From DAIOFH01 sp036745875 (lineage in GTDB: Bacteria; Planctomycetota; SZUA-567): a stretch of 50,050 bases of DNA. The position numbers and the translations under genes were made by a program. The notes under the pieces are model-generated. The model did not search any database. It worked only from the letters and a program-made list of their open reading frames with translations, and had not been told where the DNA came from. Numbering within the stretch: the first letter of the stretch is position 1; each line of letters begins with the position of its first letter. Shown here one piece after another: positions 1-7,598 of the stretch. Location of the stretch: assembly GCA_036745875.1 (NCBI GenBank), contig DAIOFH010000006.1, positions 1-50,050 of the forward strand, in the 5' to 3' direction.

Positions 1-93
1 CGACATACGGAAAACCAGATGAACTCACACGTCTTTCATACCATCTCCTGTAAAAAGTGACCGTGGCTACGGTTGCCATGCCTCGCATTTTAT

Positions 94-212
94 GAATTTT
101 CGTGATAATTTAAGTTAGCCGCATCCAGTCTCTTGCGTGATATTTCGCCAAACCACCGGCGAAAAATCACAACGCTCCTTCCAGCGCCTAACTTAAATTA
201 TCACGGAATTTC
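94..212. repeat. Nested inverted repeats in the 222-base gene-free left edge
   Basis: The gene-free stretch 1-222 holds a perfect 18-base inverted repeat (cgtgataatttaagttag at 101-118 against 188-205). With two mismatches it extends outward to 94 and 212. Inside it is a second hairpin, gtgatatttcgcc at 137-149 against 158-170, with one mismatch. It lies just downstream of the dehydrogenase stop on the minus strand, so it could be a transcript-end structure, a paired operator for a gene beyond the left edge, or a small palindromic element. On the minus strand a ribosome-site-like aggag lies near 46-50. It precedes an ATG that stops after four codons and a GTG at 28 that stays open to the window edge, so a gene may begin there, but this is weak. 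Confidence 0.6.
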
Positions 213-222
213 TTAAAATGCT

Positions 223-1248
223 TTAGAAAACGAACGTTGTCTTGACTGCGCTTTTGTCTTCCTGCGTCTGTAGGGCAGCCTTGAAGTCGGACAGCGGGAA
301 CTCGTGGGTAATCATCGGATCCGGATCGAAATGCCGCATGATGGCGATGGTCCGGTCGAACGAATACGGCGACCAGTTGGAACCGATGATGTGGATTTCA
401 CGCTTGTTGATATCGCCGAAGGAGACGGCGCTGAGTTTGTCCGGCGGGGCGACGCCGACGACAAGGACGGTGCCGCCGCTCTTGGTGAGGGGTATGGACG
501 CCTCGCAGGTCTTCGGGTTGCCGGCGGCTTCGATGGTCAGATCCATGCCGTATTTGCAGATCTTCCGGACAGCGCCGTCAAGATCGTTTTTCATTGGGTT
601 GATGACGACGTCTGCGCCGAATTTCTTCGCCAGTTCAAGGCGGCCTTCCACGGGTTCGGAAAGGATGATGTTCCCGGCCCCGCAGGCCTTGGCGATCAGC
701 AGGCAGCAAAGCCCTATCGTGCCGCCGCCCTGGATGACCACGCTGTCGCCCGGTTGCATATTGATGAGGCTGAAGGCGTGGACGGCGATGGAAAGGGGTT
801 CAATAAGGGACGCCGTCTTGAAGGACATGCCGTCCGGGATCTTGTAGAGGTTTTTTGCCCGGACCAGGGTGTATTCCGAAAACGCGCCGGAGTCCTTGGC
901 CGTAATGAAGTTGAAGGCGTTTTGGCAGAATCCTTCCTGGCCGCGCTGGCAGAAGTAGCAGCCGCCGCAGGACGCGTGGGGGTGGGCGGTGACGCGGTCG
1001 CCGACCTTGTAGTCCTTGACGTTTCTGCCGACGGCGGCGATGGTGCCGGCAAATTCGTGGCCGAGAATTTTCGGGGTTTTCGCGCCGTGGGTATTGGTGC
1101 CGTGGATGATGGACATCTCGGAACCGCAGATGCCGGAATAGGCAACCTTGATCAGCGCGTCGTTGTCCCCGACCTCAGGGATGGGCCAGTCTTCGTAGCG
1201 AAGATCATTGGGGCCGTACCAAACGAGACCTTTCATCATTTCGCTCAT
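223..1248 (-). CDS. Zinc-dependent medium-chain alcohol/polyol dehydrogenase
   Basis: A 341-residue NAD(P)-dependent oxidoreductase of the zinc medium-chain family, cytosolic, probably oxidising a sugar alcohol or a secondary alcohol. The N-terminal GroES-like domain carries the catalytic zinc ligands in GICGSE and GHE (about residues 40-65). The structural zinc cluster CGGCYFC plus a fourth Cys follows near 94-108. The Rossmann domain has GGGTIG near 173. The start is supported by a strong ggagg 8 bases upstream of the ATG. It follows the ABC permease by 54 bases on the same strand, so it is probably co-transcribed and acts on the imported substrate. The true substrate (sorbitol, threonine-like or other) cannot be read from the sequence. 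Confidence 0.93.
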   Translation of the reverse strand: MSEMMKGLVWYGPNDLRYEDWPIPEVGDNDALIKVAYSGICGSEMSIIHGTNTHGAKTPKILGHEFAGTIAAVGRNVKDYKVGDRVTAHPHASCGGCYFCQRGQEGFCQNAFNFITAKDSGAFSEYTLVRAKNLYKIPDGMSFKTASLIEPLSIAVHAFSLINMQPGDSVVIQGGGTIGLCCLLIAKACGAGNIILSEPVEGRLELAKKFGADVVINPMKNDLDGAVRKICKYGMDLTIEAAGNPKTCEASIPLTKSGGTVLVVGVAPPDKLSAVSFGDINKREIHIIGSNWSPYSFDRTIAIMRHFDPDPMITHEFPLSDFKAALQTQEDKSAVKTTFVF

Positions 1249-1302
1249 ATGTGTTCCTCCATATTGGCTTTTGAATTCTTCATTGGTATTTTCACACGTG
1301 CG

Positions 1303-2304
1303 TTAGTGCGTGTCGGCCAGCAAGAGACGCCTTCTGATGACCTGCTGGACATTGGCGAAAATGATGGCGAGAAGGAGAATCAGGCCGTAGACGATTTTCA
1401 CCAGGAACGGGTTCACGCCGACGAGGTTCATGAGGTTGGTAATAATGCTGAGGGTCAGGATCGAACCGACAAGATCGATGATTTCGCCGTTTCCGCCCGA
1501 CATGCTGGAACCGCCGAGGAAGCACGCGGCAAAGACCATCATAATGTCCCCGGCACCCATATCGGCGGTCACCGCCTGCATTCTGCCGGAACCGATCAGG
1601 CCGCCGAGAGCGGCCAGAACGCCGGCGAGGATAAATGCGGCCAGACGAATGCGCCGTGTGTTGAGGCCAGCGAGGTAGGCGGCTGTCTCAGAACTGCCGG
1701 TGGCGTAGAGATTTTTGCCAAAGACTGTTTTTGTGGTAAGCGTGTAGATGAGGATCGCGACGATGACGAAGACGATGACCGCCAGCGGCACGGCGAAAAT
1801 GCGTTCGTCGCCGAGGGCGATAAAGGTATAAGGAAGATAGTACAGACCTTCCGGGATAAGATACTGGCTGACGCCTCGGAGCACGAGGAGCATGGTCAGT
1901 GTCGCGAGGAAGGAATTGATCTTGATATAGACGCTGAGGAATGCGTTTATCAACCCGCAGAGGACGCCGACCAGGAGGCAGATGATGATTGCGACGCCGG
2001 GCGTGACGATACCCGGGAGATATTTGGTCATAAGGACAGCGCCGATGATAGGGCAGATAGCATAGATGGATTCGATCGACAGGTCCGTTTCCCCGACCAG
2101 CAACACGATAAACATGCCCAGAGCCATGAACGAGAAGGGGATGTTGCCCCAGAGGACGTTCACCAGGTTGTAGCCGGTCATGAAGCCGGGAACACCAATC
2201 GCACCAATGATGAAGATGAAAAGAAAAATAACCCAAACCCCGTGGTTGGAGGCGAACAATATCAGCTTGCGCGTGAAATCGCCTTTTCTTGCAGTGTTTT
2301 CCAT
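1303..2304 (-). CDS. Sugar ABC transporter permease, RbsC-like
   Basis: A 333-residue inner-membrane permease of the ribose/xylose/AI-2 branch (BPD_transp_2 family). It is hydrophobic throughout, with about eight to ten membrane segments, and has the family signature region GSSETAAYLAGLNTRR near residue 200. The family dimerises and pairs with a double-domain ATPase and a periplasmic sugar-binding protein. The ATG at 2304 (start MENTARKG) follows an aaagg site. A longer reading frame exists upstream but runs into the palindromic repeat and lacks hydrophobic character. It sits between the ATPase gene and the dehydrogenase. The transported sugar is unknown. Confidence 0.93.
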   Translation of the reverse strand: MENTARKGDFTRKLILFASNHGVWVIFLFIFIIGAIGVPGFMTGYNLVNVLWGNIPFSFMALGMFIVLLVGETDLSIESIYAICPIIGAVLMTKYLPGIVTPGVAIIICLLVGVLCGLINAFLSVYIKINSFLATLTMLLVLRGVSQYLIPEGLYYLPYTFIALGDERIFAVPLAVIVFVIVAILIYTLTTKTVFGKNLYATGSSETAAYLAGLNTRRIRLAAFILAGVLAALGGLIGSGRMQAVTADMGAGDIMMVFAACFLGGSSMSGGNGEIIDLVGSILTLSIITNLMNLVGVNPFLVKIVYGLILLLAIIFANVQQVIRRRLLLADTH

Positions 2305-2352
2305 GCTAAATACCTTTTTAATTATGGTTGCCTTCAAACGCCTGAACCTGTT

Positions 2353-2451
2353 GCGTTTTGAGTAATGGTTGACCCTTCCCCGGGCGTTTTCCGGCATAGC
2401 CCAGACGAGCCGTAAACCGCGACAAGGAACGGACCATTTTTTAAAAAACGC
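2353..2451. repeat. Palindromic repeat, copy 1
   Basis: About 99 bases forming an imperfect inverted repeat. Both arms begin GCGTTTT, carry a TGGTCC/TTGACC-like block with TTCC about 20 bases in, and end in a second CG-rich GTTTNCGG block. The left arm starts at 2353 and the right arm ends at the ATPase stop codon. The same arm pattern recurs at 6248-6346. It sits between the ATPase and permease genes, where it could fold in the polycistronic transcript. Confidence 0.6.
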
Positions 2452-3980
2452 TATTTGGCCCCCTGAATGGTTTTGTATATTTCCTCTTCCGAGAATTCTT
2501 TCCGGTCGAATATCCTGACGATATTGCCCTTGTACAAGGCGACAATGCGGTCGCAGACAGTCATCAGTTCCTGCACGCTTTCACAGGAAAGAAGGACACC
2601 GGCATCCACGGACAGCGTTTCCCTGATGTTTTTCAAAATTTCCTGTTTTGCCTCGACGTCTATGCCCTGCGTGGGCTCGTTGAGGATATAGACCCTGGGT
2701 TCAGTTCCCATGATGCGGGACAGCATCACTTTCTGCTTGTTGCCGCCGCTGAGGGAATCGATGTCGTCCTTGTCGCTGGCGATCTTGATGTTCATAAGCT
2801 TGGTGTAGCGGGTGGATTGTGATTTTGAGACTTTCTTGTTGATGAGGCCGATCCTGGAGGTATTCCTCTTATAGATGAGGAGCAGCATGTTTTCTTCGAT
2901 CGACCTTCCGTGGAGAACCGTTTCCTCCTCCCTCTTCCTCGGCAGGTACGCTATCCCCTCGCGAATCGCTTCCGAGGGTGAGGACACCTTCAGGCTTTTG
3001 CCTTCCAGGGTTACCTCGCCTTCCCCATCGACAGCGCCAATGAGGTATTTGAACAACTCGTCCTTGCCGCAACCTTCGAGGCCTGCGAAGCCAAGCACTT
3101 CGTTTTTGCGCAGGCTGAACTCAAGGCCCTTGCAGGCGTTCTTTATCTTTATCCCGTCGACGTTGAGGATAACGTCGTCCGACTTGTTCAGAGTGATGGC
3201 CTCGCTTTCGTCCGCCGAGTATTCCCTGACCTCCTTGCCGACGATGAGCTTGGCGATGTCCGACTCGTTCAATTTCGCAACGTCTTCGGTGATGATCTTG
3301 TTGCCGTTGCGAAACACGGTGATGCGGTCGCAATACTGCATGATTTCTTTAAGATGATGGGATATGAAAATGATGGACTTGCCCTGGTTAACCAACTCGC
3401 CGATGAGCTTCGCGAGGTAGGTGCGTTCCTCGATGTTCAGGGAGGCGGTTATTTCATCCAGCATGAATATTTCCGCTTTGGAGACATAGATGCCGCGACC
3501 AAGCAGAATCAGTTTTTGCGTATCGACGGGAAGGTTCTGCATGATCGTATCGGGTCTGATGTTGAAACCGAGACGGCCCAGGATCTCTTCCGCCACCCCG
3601 CGCATCCTGCCCTCGTCGATGAGGCCGCTTTTTTTCTTCAGGGTGTTGCCGACAAAAATGTTTTCCGTGATCGAACGCTGGCCCAGGACAAGGGGGTTTT
3701 GCGGGACGAGGTAAAGGGATGCTTCTTCGGCCATTTGCGGGGTATAGTTCTTGGGCATCAGTTTGCCGTGGATATACACATCCCCCGTGGTCCACGATGT
3801 CGCGCCAGCCAAGATATTGACCATCGTCGACTTGCCGGCGCCGTTCTTGCCGATAACGCCATGGATTTCCCCTTTCCTGACGTCGAAGCTGACATTGTTC
3901 AAGGCGACAACGCCGGGATAAATTTTTGATACGTTGCGAACGTCGCACACCAGTTCGCTGCCGTTAGAGCTTGCATTCAT
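2451..3980 (-). CDS. Sugar ABC transporter ATPase, RbsA-like with two nucleotide-binding domains
   Basis: A 509-residue cytoplasmic protein with two ABC domains in tandem, energising import with the adjacent permease. Domain 1 has Walker A GKNGAGKST near residue 49 and a Walker B region FMLDEITAS. Its ABC signature is degenerate: LPVDTQK stands where LSxGQQQ is usual. Domain 2 has a weak Walker A (GLEGCGKDE), a normal signature LSGGNKQK, and NEPTQGID, in which the Walker B Asp is Asn. Asymmetric degeneration is common in this family, but here both domains show it. The ATG at 3980 (MNASSNG) follows aggatg; an earlier in-frame start gives a non-homologous extension. It lies 148 bases downstream of the truncated binding-protein gene. 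Confidence 0.93.
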   Translation of the reverse strand: MNASSNGSELVCDVRNVSKIYPGVVALNNVSFDVRKGEIHGVIGKNGAGKSTMVNILAGATSWTTGDVYIHGKLMPKNYTPQMAEEASLYLVPQNPLVLGQRSITENIFVGNTLKKKSGLIDEGRMRGVAEEILGRLGFNIRPDTIMQNLPVDTQKLILLGRGIYVSKAEIFMLDEITASLNIEERTYLAKLIGELVNQGKSIIFISHHLKEIMQYCDRITVFRNGNKIITEDVAKLNESDIAKLIVGKEVREYSADESEAITLNKSDDVILNVDGIKIKNACKGLEFSLRKNEVLGFAGLEGCGKDELFKYLIGAVDGEGEVTLEGKSLKVSSPSEAIREGIAYLPRKREEETVLHGRSIEENMLLLIYKRNTSRIGLINKKVSKSQSTRYTKLMNIKIASDKDDIDSLSGGNKQKVMLSRIMGTEPRVYILNEPTQGIDVEAKQEILKNIRETLSVDAGVLLSCESVQELMTVCDRIVALYKGNIVRIFDRKEFSEEEIYKTIQGAK

Positions 3981-4044
3981 AGTAATGGCATCCTGTTTTA
4001 TGTTGCATGCTGCCCACACGATATTTCTTTGATTTTGTAAATGG

Positions 4045-4097
4045 GCGGGCGGTGCATTATTTTCCGAATCCCGGATCCCATGTAATGCACCACCCGC
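4045..4097. repeat. Stem-loop between binding-protein fragment and ATPase gene
   Basis: gcgggcggtgcatta at 4045-4059 pairs with 4083-4097 across a 23-base loop, with one G-U-compatible mismatch. Seven T follow on the plus strand only. On the minus strand, the direction of the transporter genes, there is no T-tract. The likelier role there is a 3'-stabilising hairpin that raises binding-protein mRNA over ATPase mRNA, as is common in such operons. On the plus strand it could terminate. Confidence 0.5.
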
Positions 4098-4128
4098 TTT
4101 TTTTGCGTCAAAACACTAAACCAAAATC

Positions 4129-4518
4129 CTATTCCCAGGGCCACTTGCCGTTGATTGCCTGGTAGTAGGCGTTGCCCCAGCCTTCCTTGGAGTCCGCGGG
4201 GACGTCGAGCGGAATGCAGAGGTTCTTGAAGCTGTAGACATAGCCTTCGAACTGGGGTTCCTGGCTGCCGCCGTCGACGACGACGTAGGGCTGGCGGGAG
4301 TTCTTGTCATTGGGCCAGAGGTCTTCGCCGGGCTTCGGCATGGCGTCCCAACCGTCCTGGATCCACTTCACGAGGGTGCGCATGACGAGGCGGCCCTGGG
4401 TGAGCTTGCCGTTGTCGATGAAGAAATCCAGGTCGCCGCGGCGGGATGCTTCGAATTCTTCTTCGGTGCCGTCAATGGTGGCGACGGGGATGTGCTTCGC
4501 ATCGTCCTTCGGCTTGAA
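4129..4518 (-). pseudogene. 5'-truncated periplasmic sugar-binding protein (C-terminal part only)
   Basis: Open minus-strand coding sequence reading about KPKDDAKHIPVATIDG near 4470-4515, then VMRTLVKWIQDGWDAMPKPG, ending NGKWPWE. Its position directly upstream of an RbsA/RbsC-type ATPase and permease marks it as the C-terminal 120 or so residues of the substrate-binding lipoprotein or periplasmic protein. The signal peptide and about two thirds of the protein are absent. The frame ends at about 4510-4520, where plus-strand coding for an unrelated HAD protein takes over. Either a deletion/inversion has destroyed the gene or the assembly is chimeric here. Confidence 0.75.
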
Positions 4519-4993
4519 GAATGCGCTCTATGACGCCGGACTGACCATGAACGACTATGATCCCGAATATGTGGTGGTGGGGGAAACGCGTTCCATCAAT
4601 TATGAAAAGATGGAAAAAGCCGTACACCTCATCCTGACTCGCGGCGCAAAACTCGTGGCGACCAACCCCGATCTCACGGGGCCTGCCGAGAACGGTCTCG
4701 TCCCCGCCTGCGGTTCCCTGGTCGCGCCGATCGAAAAAGCGTCCGGCACCAGCGCCTATTTTGTCGGAAAACCGAATCCCCTCATGATGCGCCATGCGCT
4801 GCAAAGGCTCGAGGCGCAGCGCGAGGAAACGGCCATCGTCGGCGACCGCATGGACACGGACATTGTCGCCGGCATCGAATCGGAGATAGAAACTGTACTG
4901 GTTTTATCCGGCGTGACCCAGCCTGACGACATCAGACATTTTGCCTATGTGCCTGGGTATGTCCTGCCGGGAGTGGGAGCCATTCCCGATTGA
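4511..4993 (+). pseudogene. 5'-truncated HAD-IIA phosphatase (NagD-like), C-terminal part
   Basis: About 160 residues starting abruptly at GLKNALYDAG, followed by DPEYVVVGETRSINYEKM. Then come the cap-domain KLVATNPD region, FVGKPNPLMM, and the metal-binding motif GDRMDTDIVAGIE. These are typical of the NagD/4-nitrophenylphosphatase branch of HAD hydrolases. The N-terminal half, including the nucleophile Asp motif DxDG, is missing, so no active enzyme can be made. An in-frame start at 4304 exists only because the antisense of the binding-protein gene is open; that part is not HAD-like. The stop lies 6 bases from the convergent MFS gene, normal spacing that suggests the 3' end is native. Confidence 0.78.
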
Positions 4994-4999
4994 CGATTG

Positions 5000-6211
5000 T
5001 CAACTGTCCACTGCCAATTGCGTTTTCGGCCACGGGTACTTGGCATGTTGCCGCACCTGGAGAACGGTGAAGAACACGATCAGCACCCCCGCCAGCAGGT
5101 ACGGTATATTGATGCCGAACATGTCGGCGATCACGCCGCCGAGGAGCAGCGCAAGGATGTTGGCGATGGCGTACATCGCTTCATTGATGGCGATGTTGAA
5201 GCCGGCCTTGCTGGGGTGGACCAGGCAGTGGTAGCCGGTGTAAAAATAAAACGAACCGGAGTACAAGCCGAACAAGAACGCGCCGCCGTAAAAAACAAGT
5301 ATCAACGCGAACCCGCCGATGAGCCCGAGGAAGGCAATAAGGAAACAGGCCATACCGCACACCCCGAGGAACGCCCCGGCGGCAAGGAAATACGGCCGGT
5401 ACATCCAGTTCACGATCCGTCCGAGTAACAGCCCCGATATCGCCTGCGTGAAGCCCATCGTGAAGATAACCCCTCCCTGCACGTCCTCTGTGATCCCCAG
5501 CCGCACCGCGCCGGCCGGAAACAGCCCGCGCACAAGGGTAAAGGCGAAAGCTCCGCACAGTGCGGAAAGCCAGGCGATCCTGGCGAAATCGGGCCGCCTG
5601 TTTTCATGCTCCTTTTCGTCCACCGACTGCCTGACCGGCCTGCGGGACAGCGAGTATACGGTCATCCCCACGCCGAAGCAGGAAAGGATCGTAAACACGA
5701 AACACAACTGCCACCCGGCAAGAGACAAAAAGGCGGTCCGCATTAGGAAGCCGCTCCACAGCGGCCCTACCGCCATCCCCAGGCTCCAGGCGAATGTATA
5801 GATGGACACGCTCGCCGCCAGCGGCATCCTGCCGTGGGAATCCGCCGCCTTGTAAAAGACCTGATAGGGCACGAAAAAAGTGGTGTGGGTAAGCCCTATG
5901 ATGAAGAGTATCAGCAGCATTGACTCGGGCGTCGTCGTCAGGAGGATGAGCGCCAGATGCCCAAGGGCCTGCGTCACGCAGCCGATGATGCAGAGACGCG
6001 CAGCGTTATGAGGACCGACGAACCGCCCAATGACAAACGTCATCAAGGCCACACCCACACCCCAGGCCACGCCAAGCGCGCCAATCAACGAATACGATGC
6101 GCCAAGCTGCGCCGCCCGCACCGGCACGACAAACAGCAACGTTCCCGCCACCATATCCATCACCGACGAAATGCCATACAGCAGCGTGCGGACGCGGGAA
6201 GTCATTTTCAT
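5000..6211 (-). CDS. MFS transporter
   Basis: A 403-residue inner-membrane protein with about twelve hydrophobic segments and a charged central loop (RRPVRQSVDEKEHENRR near 190-207) between the two six-helix halves, as in the major facilitator superfamily. The cytoplasmic loop after helix 2 reads GRFVGPHNAAR, a loose match to the family motif. The ATG at 6211 follows a near-consensus aaggagg. Its end converges with the HAD fragment. The substrate cannot be told. It lies between the truncated sugar genes and the ROK regulator, so sugar or drug efflux are both possible. Confidence 0.88.
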   Translation of the reverse strand: MKMTSRVRTLLYGISSVMDMVAGTLLFVVPVRAAQLGASYSLIGALGVAWGVGVALMTFVIGRFVGPHNAARLCIIGCVTQALGHLALILLTTTPESMLLILFIIGLTHTTFFVPYQVFYKAADSHGRMPLAASVSIYTFAWSLGMAVGPLWSGFLMRTAFLSLAGWQLCFVFTILSCFGVGMTVYSLSRRPVRQSVDEKEHENRRPDFARIAWLSALCGAFAFTLVRGLFPAGAVRLGITEDVQGGVIFTMGFTQAISGLLLGRIVNWMYRPYFLAAGAFLGVCGMACFLIAFLGLIGGFALILVFYGGAFLFGLYSGSFYFYTGYHCLVHPSKAGFNIAINEAMYAIANILALLLGGVIADMFGINIPYLLAGVLIVFFTVLQVRQHAKYPWPKTQLAVDS

Positions 6212-6247
6212 GGCGCGCCTCCTTTCAATTTCAGTGTTTATAGTTTT

Positions 6248-6346
6248 AGCGTTTTCTGAAAAGCTTGGTCCTTCCTTTGCGCGTTTCGGTCAACCGTACC
6301 TGTGCCGAAAAACGCAATAAGGGACCTGTCATTTCCGAAAAACGCT
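6248..6346. repeat. Palindromic repeat, copy 2
   Basis: A 99-base imperfect inverted repeat with arms starting agcgtttt and carrying ggtcc-ttcctt and a gcg-tttcgg block. The left arm starts at 6248 and the right arm ends at 6346. It has the same layout and spacing as the element at 2353-2451, with conserved GCGTTTT, GGTCC and CGG blocks. It lies between the ROK gene stop and the MFS gene start, both on the minus strand. Confidence 0.62.
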
Positions 6347-6364
6347 TAAACCGTCAATCACAAA

Positions 6365-7387
6365 TCAATCTTCTTCCACCAACCGCACCCGCCCGGACAG
6401 CCTGTTCGCCGCCAGCACGGCCAACCCCGCCAGGCAGTCCTCGTCAAGGCTGTCGCGGAGTTCCAGGGCCGGCATATGTTCTTCGGGGATGCTCTTGGCG
6501 CAGGTCTCCCGCAGCCTCGACAGCGCCTTCGCGTCCAGGGTCTCGTGGCCTATCACCAGTACGGACGGATTCACGACTGGGATAACCATCGTCACCAGCC
6601 TGGACACGTAGTCGATGGTCTGTTTTTCGGTAAGGCCCGCGAATTGGCGTTCCCTTGTCACGCCGAGGGGCATGAAGGACAGTTCGCCCGCAAAGCTGGT
6701 ATGGCCCCGGTGCAGCTTGCCGTCGATGACGATCCCGGCCCCGGTGGCGTTTTTGCTGGGGACAACCATGTAGACAACGGTCGAACCGCGTTCGCGGTGC
6801 AGATAGTGGAAACCGACGGCGGCGCAGTTGGTGTCGTTTTCGACCACCACCGGCAGGGAAAACATCGCTTCAAGCGGCTCCCTGATCGCCATGTTTTCCA
6901 GTTCGTCGATATCGGAAATGCCTATATTGCCGTCACGCACCAGACCGGGAGCGGCGACGGCGACAACTTTCAGGTTCTTGTACCTGGAGCGGATATCGCC
7001 AAGGAGGCCAGTAAGCTGCGCCATGCCGAGTTGCTTGACGTCGATGGCCTTCTTTTCCACAGTGTCGCCCTTGGCGTCGACGATGGCGTAAAGGAGTATT
7101 TTCTTTCCGGCGATGGCCTTGGGGAAAATCAGCGCCGTCAGGGAAAAGCTCGCATCGTAAGCAAACAGTTTCGGGGGACGGCCGCCGGCGGGGACGCCGG
7201 TCTCCTTCACCATCGCTTCCCCCGAAGCCAGCATCGTGGAGAGGATATTGGCGCAGGTGGCGACGGAAAGCCCCGTGGCGGAGGCGAGTTCCGTTTTCGT
7301 GGCTGCGGCGACGGATTTCAGGGTCGAACGCACCAGCTCGGCATTCACCTCCCGCAGCCTGGTGAAGTTGTTGGCTATATCTCTCAT
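6365..7387 (-). CDS. ROK-family transcriptional regulator
   Basis: A 340-residue protein with an N-terminal winged helix-turn-helix (about residues 18-60, TKTELASATGLSVATCANIL) and a sugar-kinase-fold ROK domain with VVVENDTNCAAVG near 150. The NagC/XylR type binds a sugar or sugar phosphate and represses uptake genes. The usual zinc-binding CxCGxxGCxE motif is absent: after the GHTSFAGELSFMPLG region there are no cysteines, so the inducer site is atypical. The ATG at 7387 follows aaaggg. The neighbouring sugar ABC and dehydrogenase genes are plausible targets. The 211 bases upstream (7388-7598) are AT-rich. Confidence 0.9.
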   Translation of the reverse strand: MRDIANNFTRLREVNAELVRSTLKSVAAATKTELASATGLSVATCANILSTMLASGEAMVKETGVPAGGRPPKLFAYDASFSLTALIFPKAIAGKKILLYAIVDAKGDTVEKKAIDVKQLGMAQLTGLLGDIRSRYKNLKVVAVAAPGLVRDGNIGISDIDELENMAIREPLEAMFSLPVVVENDTNCAAVGFHYLHRERGSTVVYMVVPSKNATGAGIVIDGKLHRGHTSFAGELSFMPLGVTRERQFAGLTEKQTIDYVSRLVTMVIPVVNPSVLVIGHETLDAKALSRLRETCAKSIPEEHMPALELRDSLDEDCLAGLAVLAANRLSGRVRLVEED

Positions 7388-7467
7388 GGGCACCCTTTCC
7401 TTACTTTCAATATCAATTACGATAACTATTACCTTAATTAATACCATAAGAAGATCACCTATGCAAG

Positions 7468-7485
7468 TTTTTTCCGTGGAAAAAA
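7468..7485. promoter_or_regulatory. Palindrome in the divergent ROK/cheD intergenic region
   Basis: The 211-base divergent region between the ROK gene and cheD contains ttttttcc-gt-ggaaaaaa, a perfect palindrome with 8-base arms, in AT-rich DNA (ccttaattaa nearby). It is a candidate operator for the ROK protein or for cheD. No convincing -35/-10 pair was found for either gene. Confidence 0.3.
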
Positions 7486-7598
7486 ATCCCCGCGCGTATT
7501 TCTTTTTCATTTCAACTTTAGCTGAAAATTTGTATGATTGGAGAGGCTTTTGGACAAAATGTCATCCATAACCCACGGGGAATACGCGAAGAAGACAA

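Noticed and set aside
304..2361. 685-codon plus-strand open frame across the dehydrogenase and permease genes
   Set aside because: It is antisense to two clear families, rich in D, G and E from codon mirroring, and has no domain.
4304..4510. N-terminal extension of the HAD protein from an ATG at 4304
   Set aside because: This part is antisense to the sugar-binding protein and has no HAD nucleophile motif.
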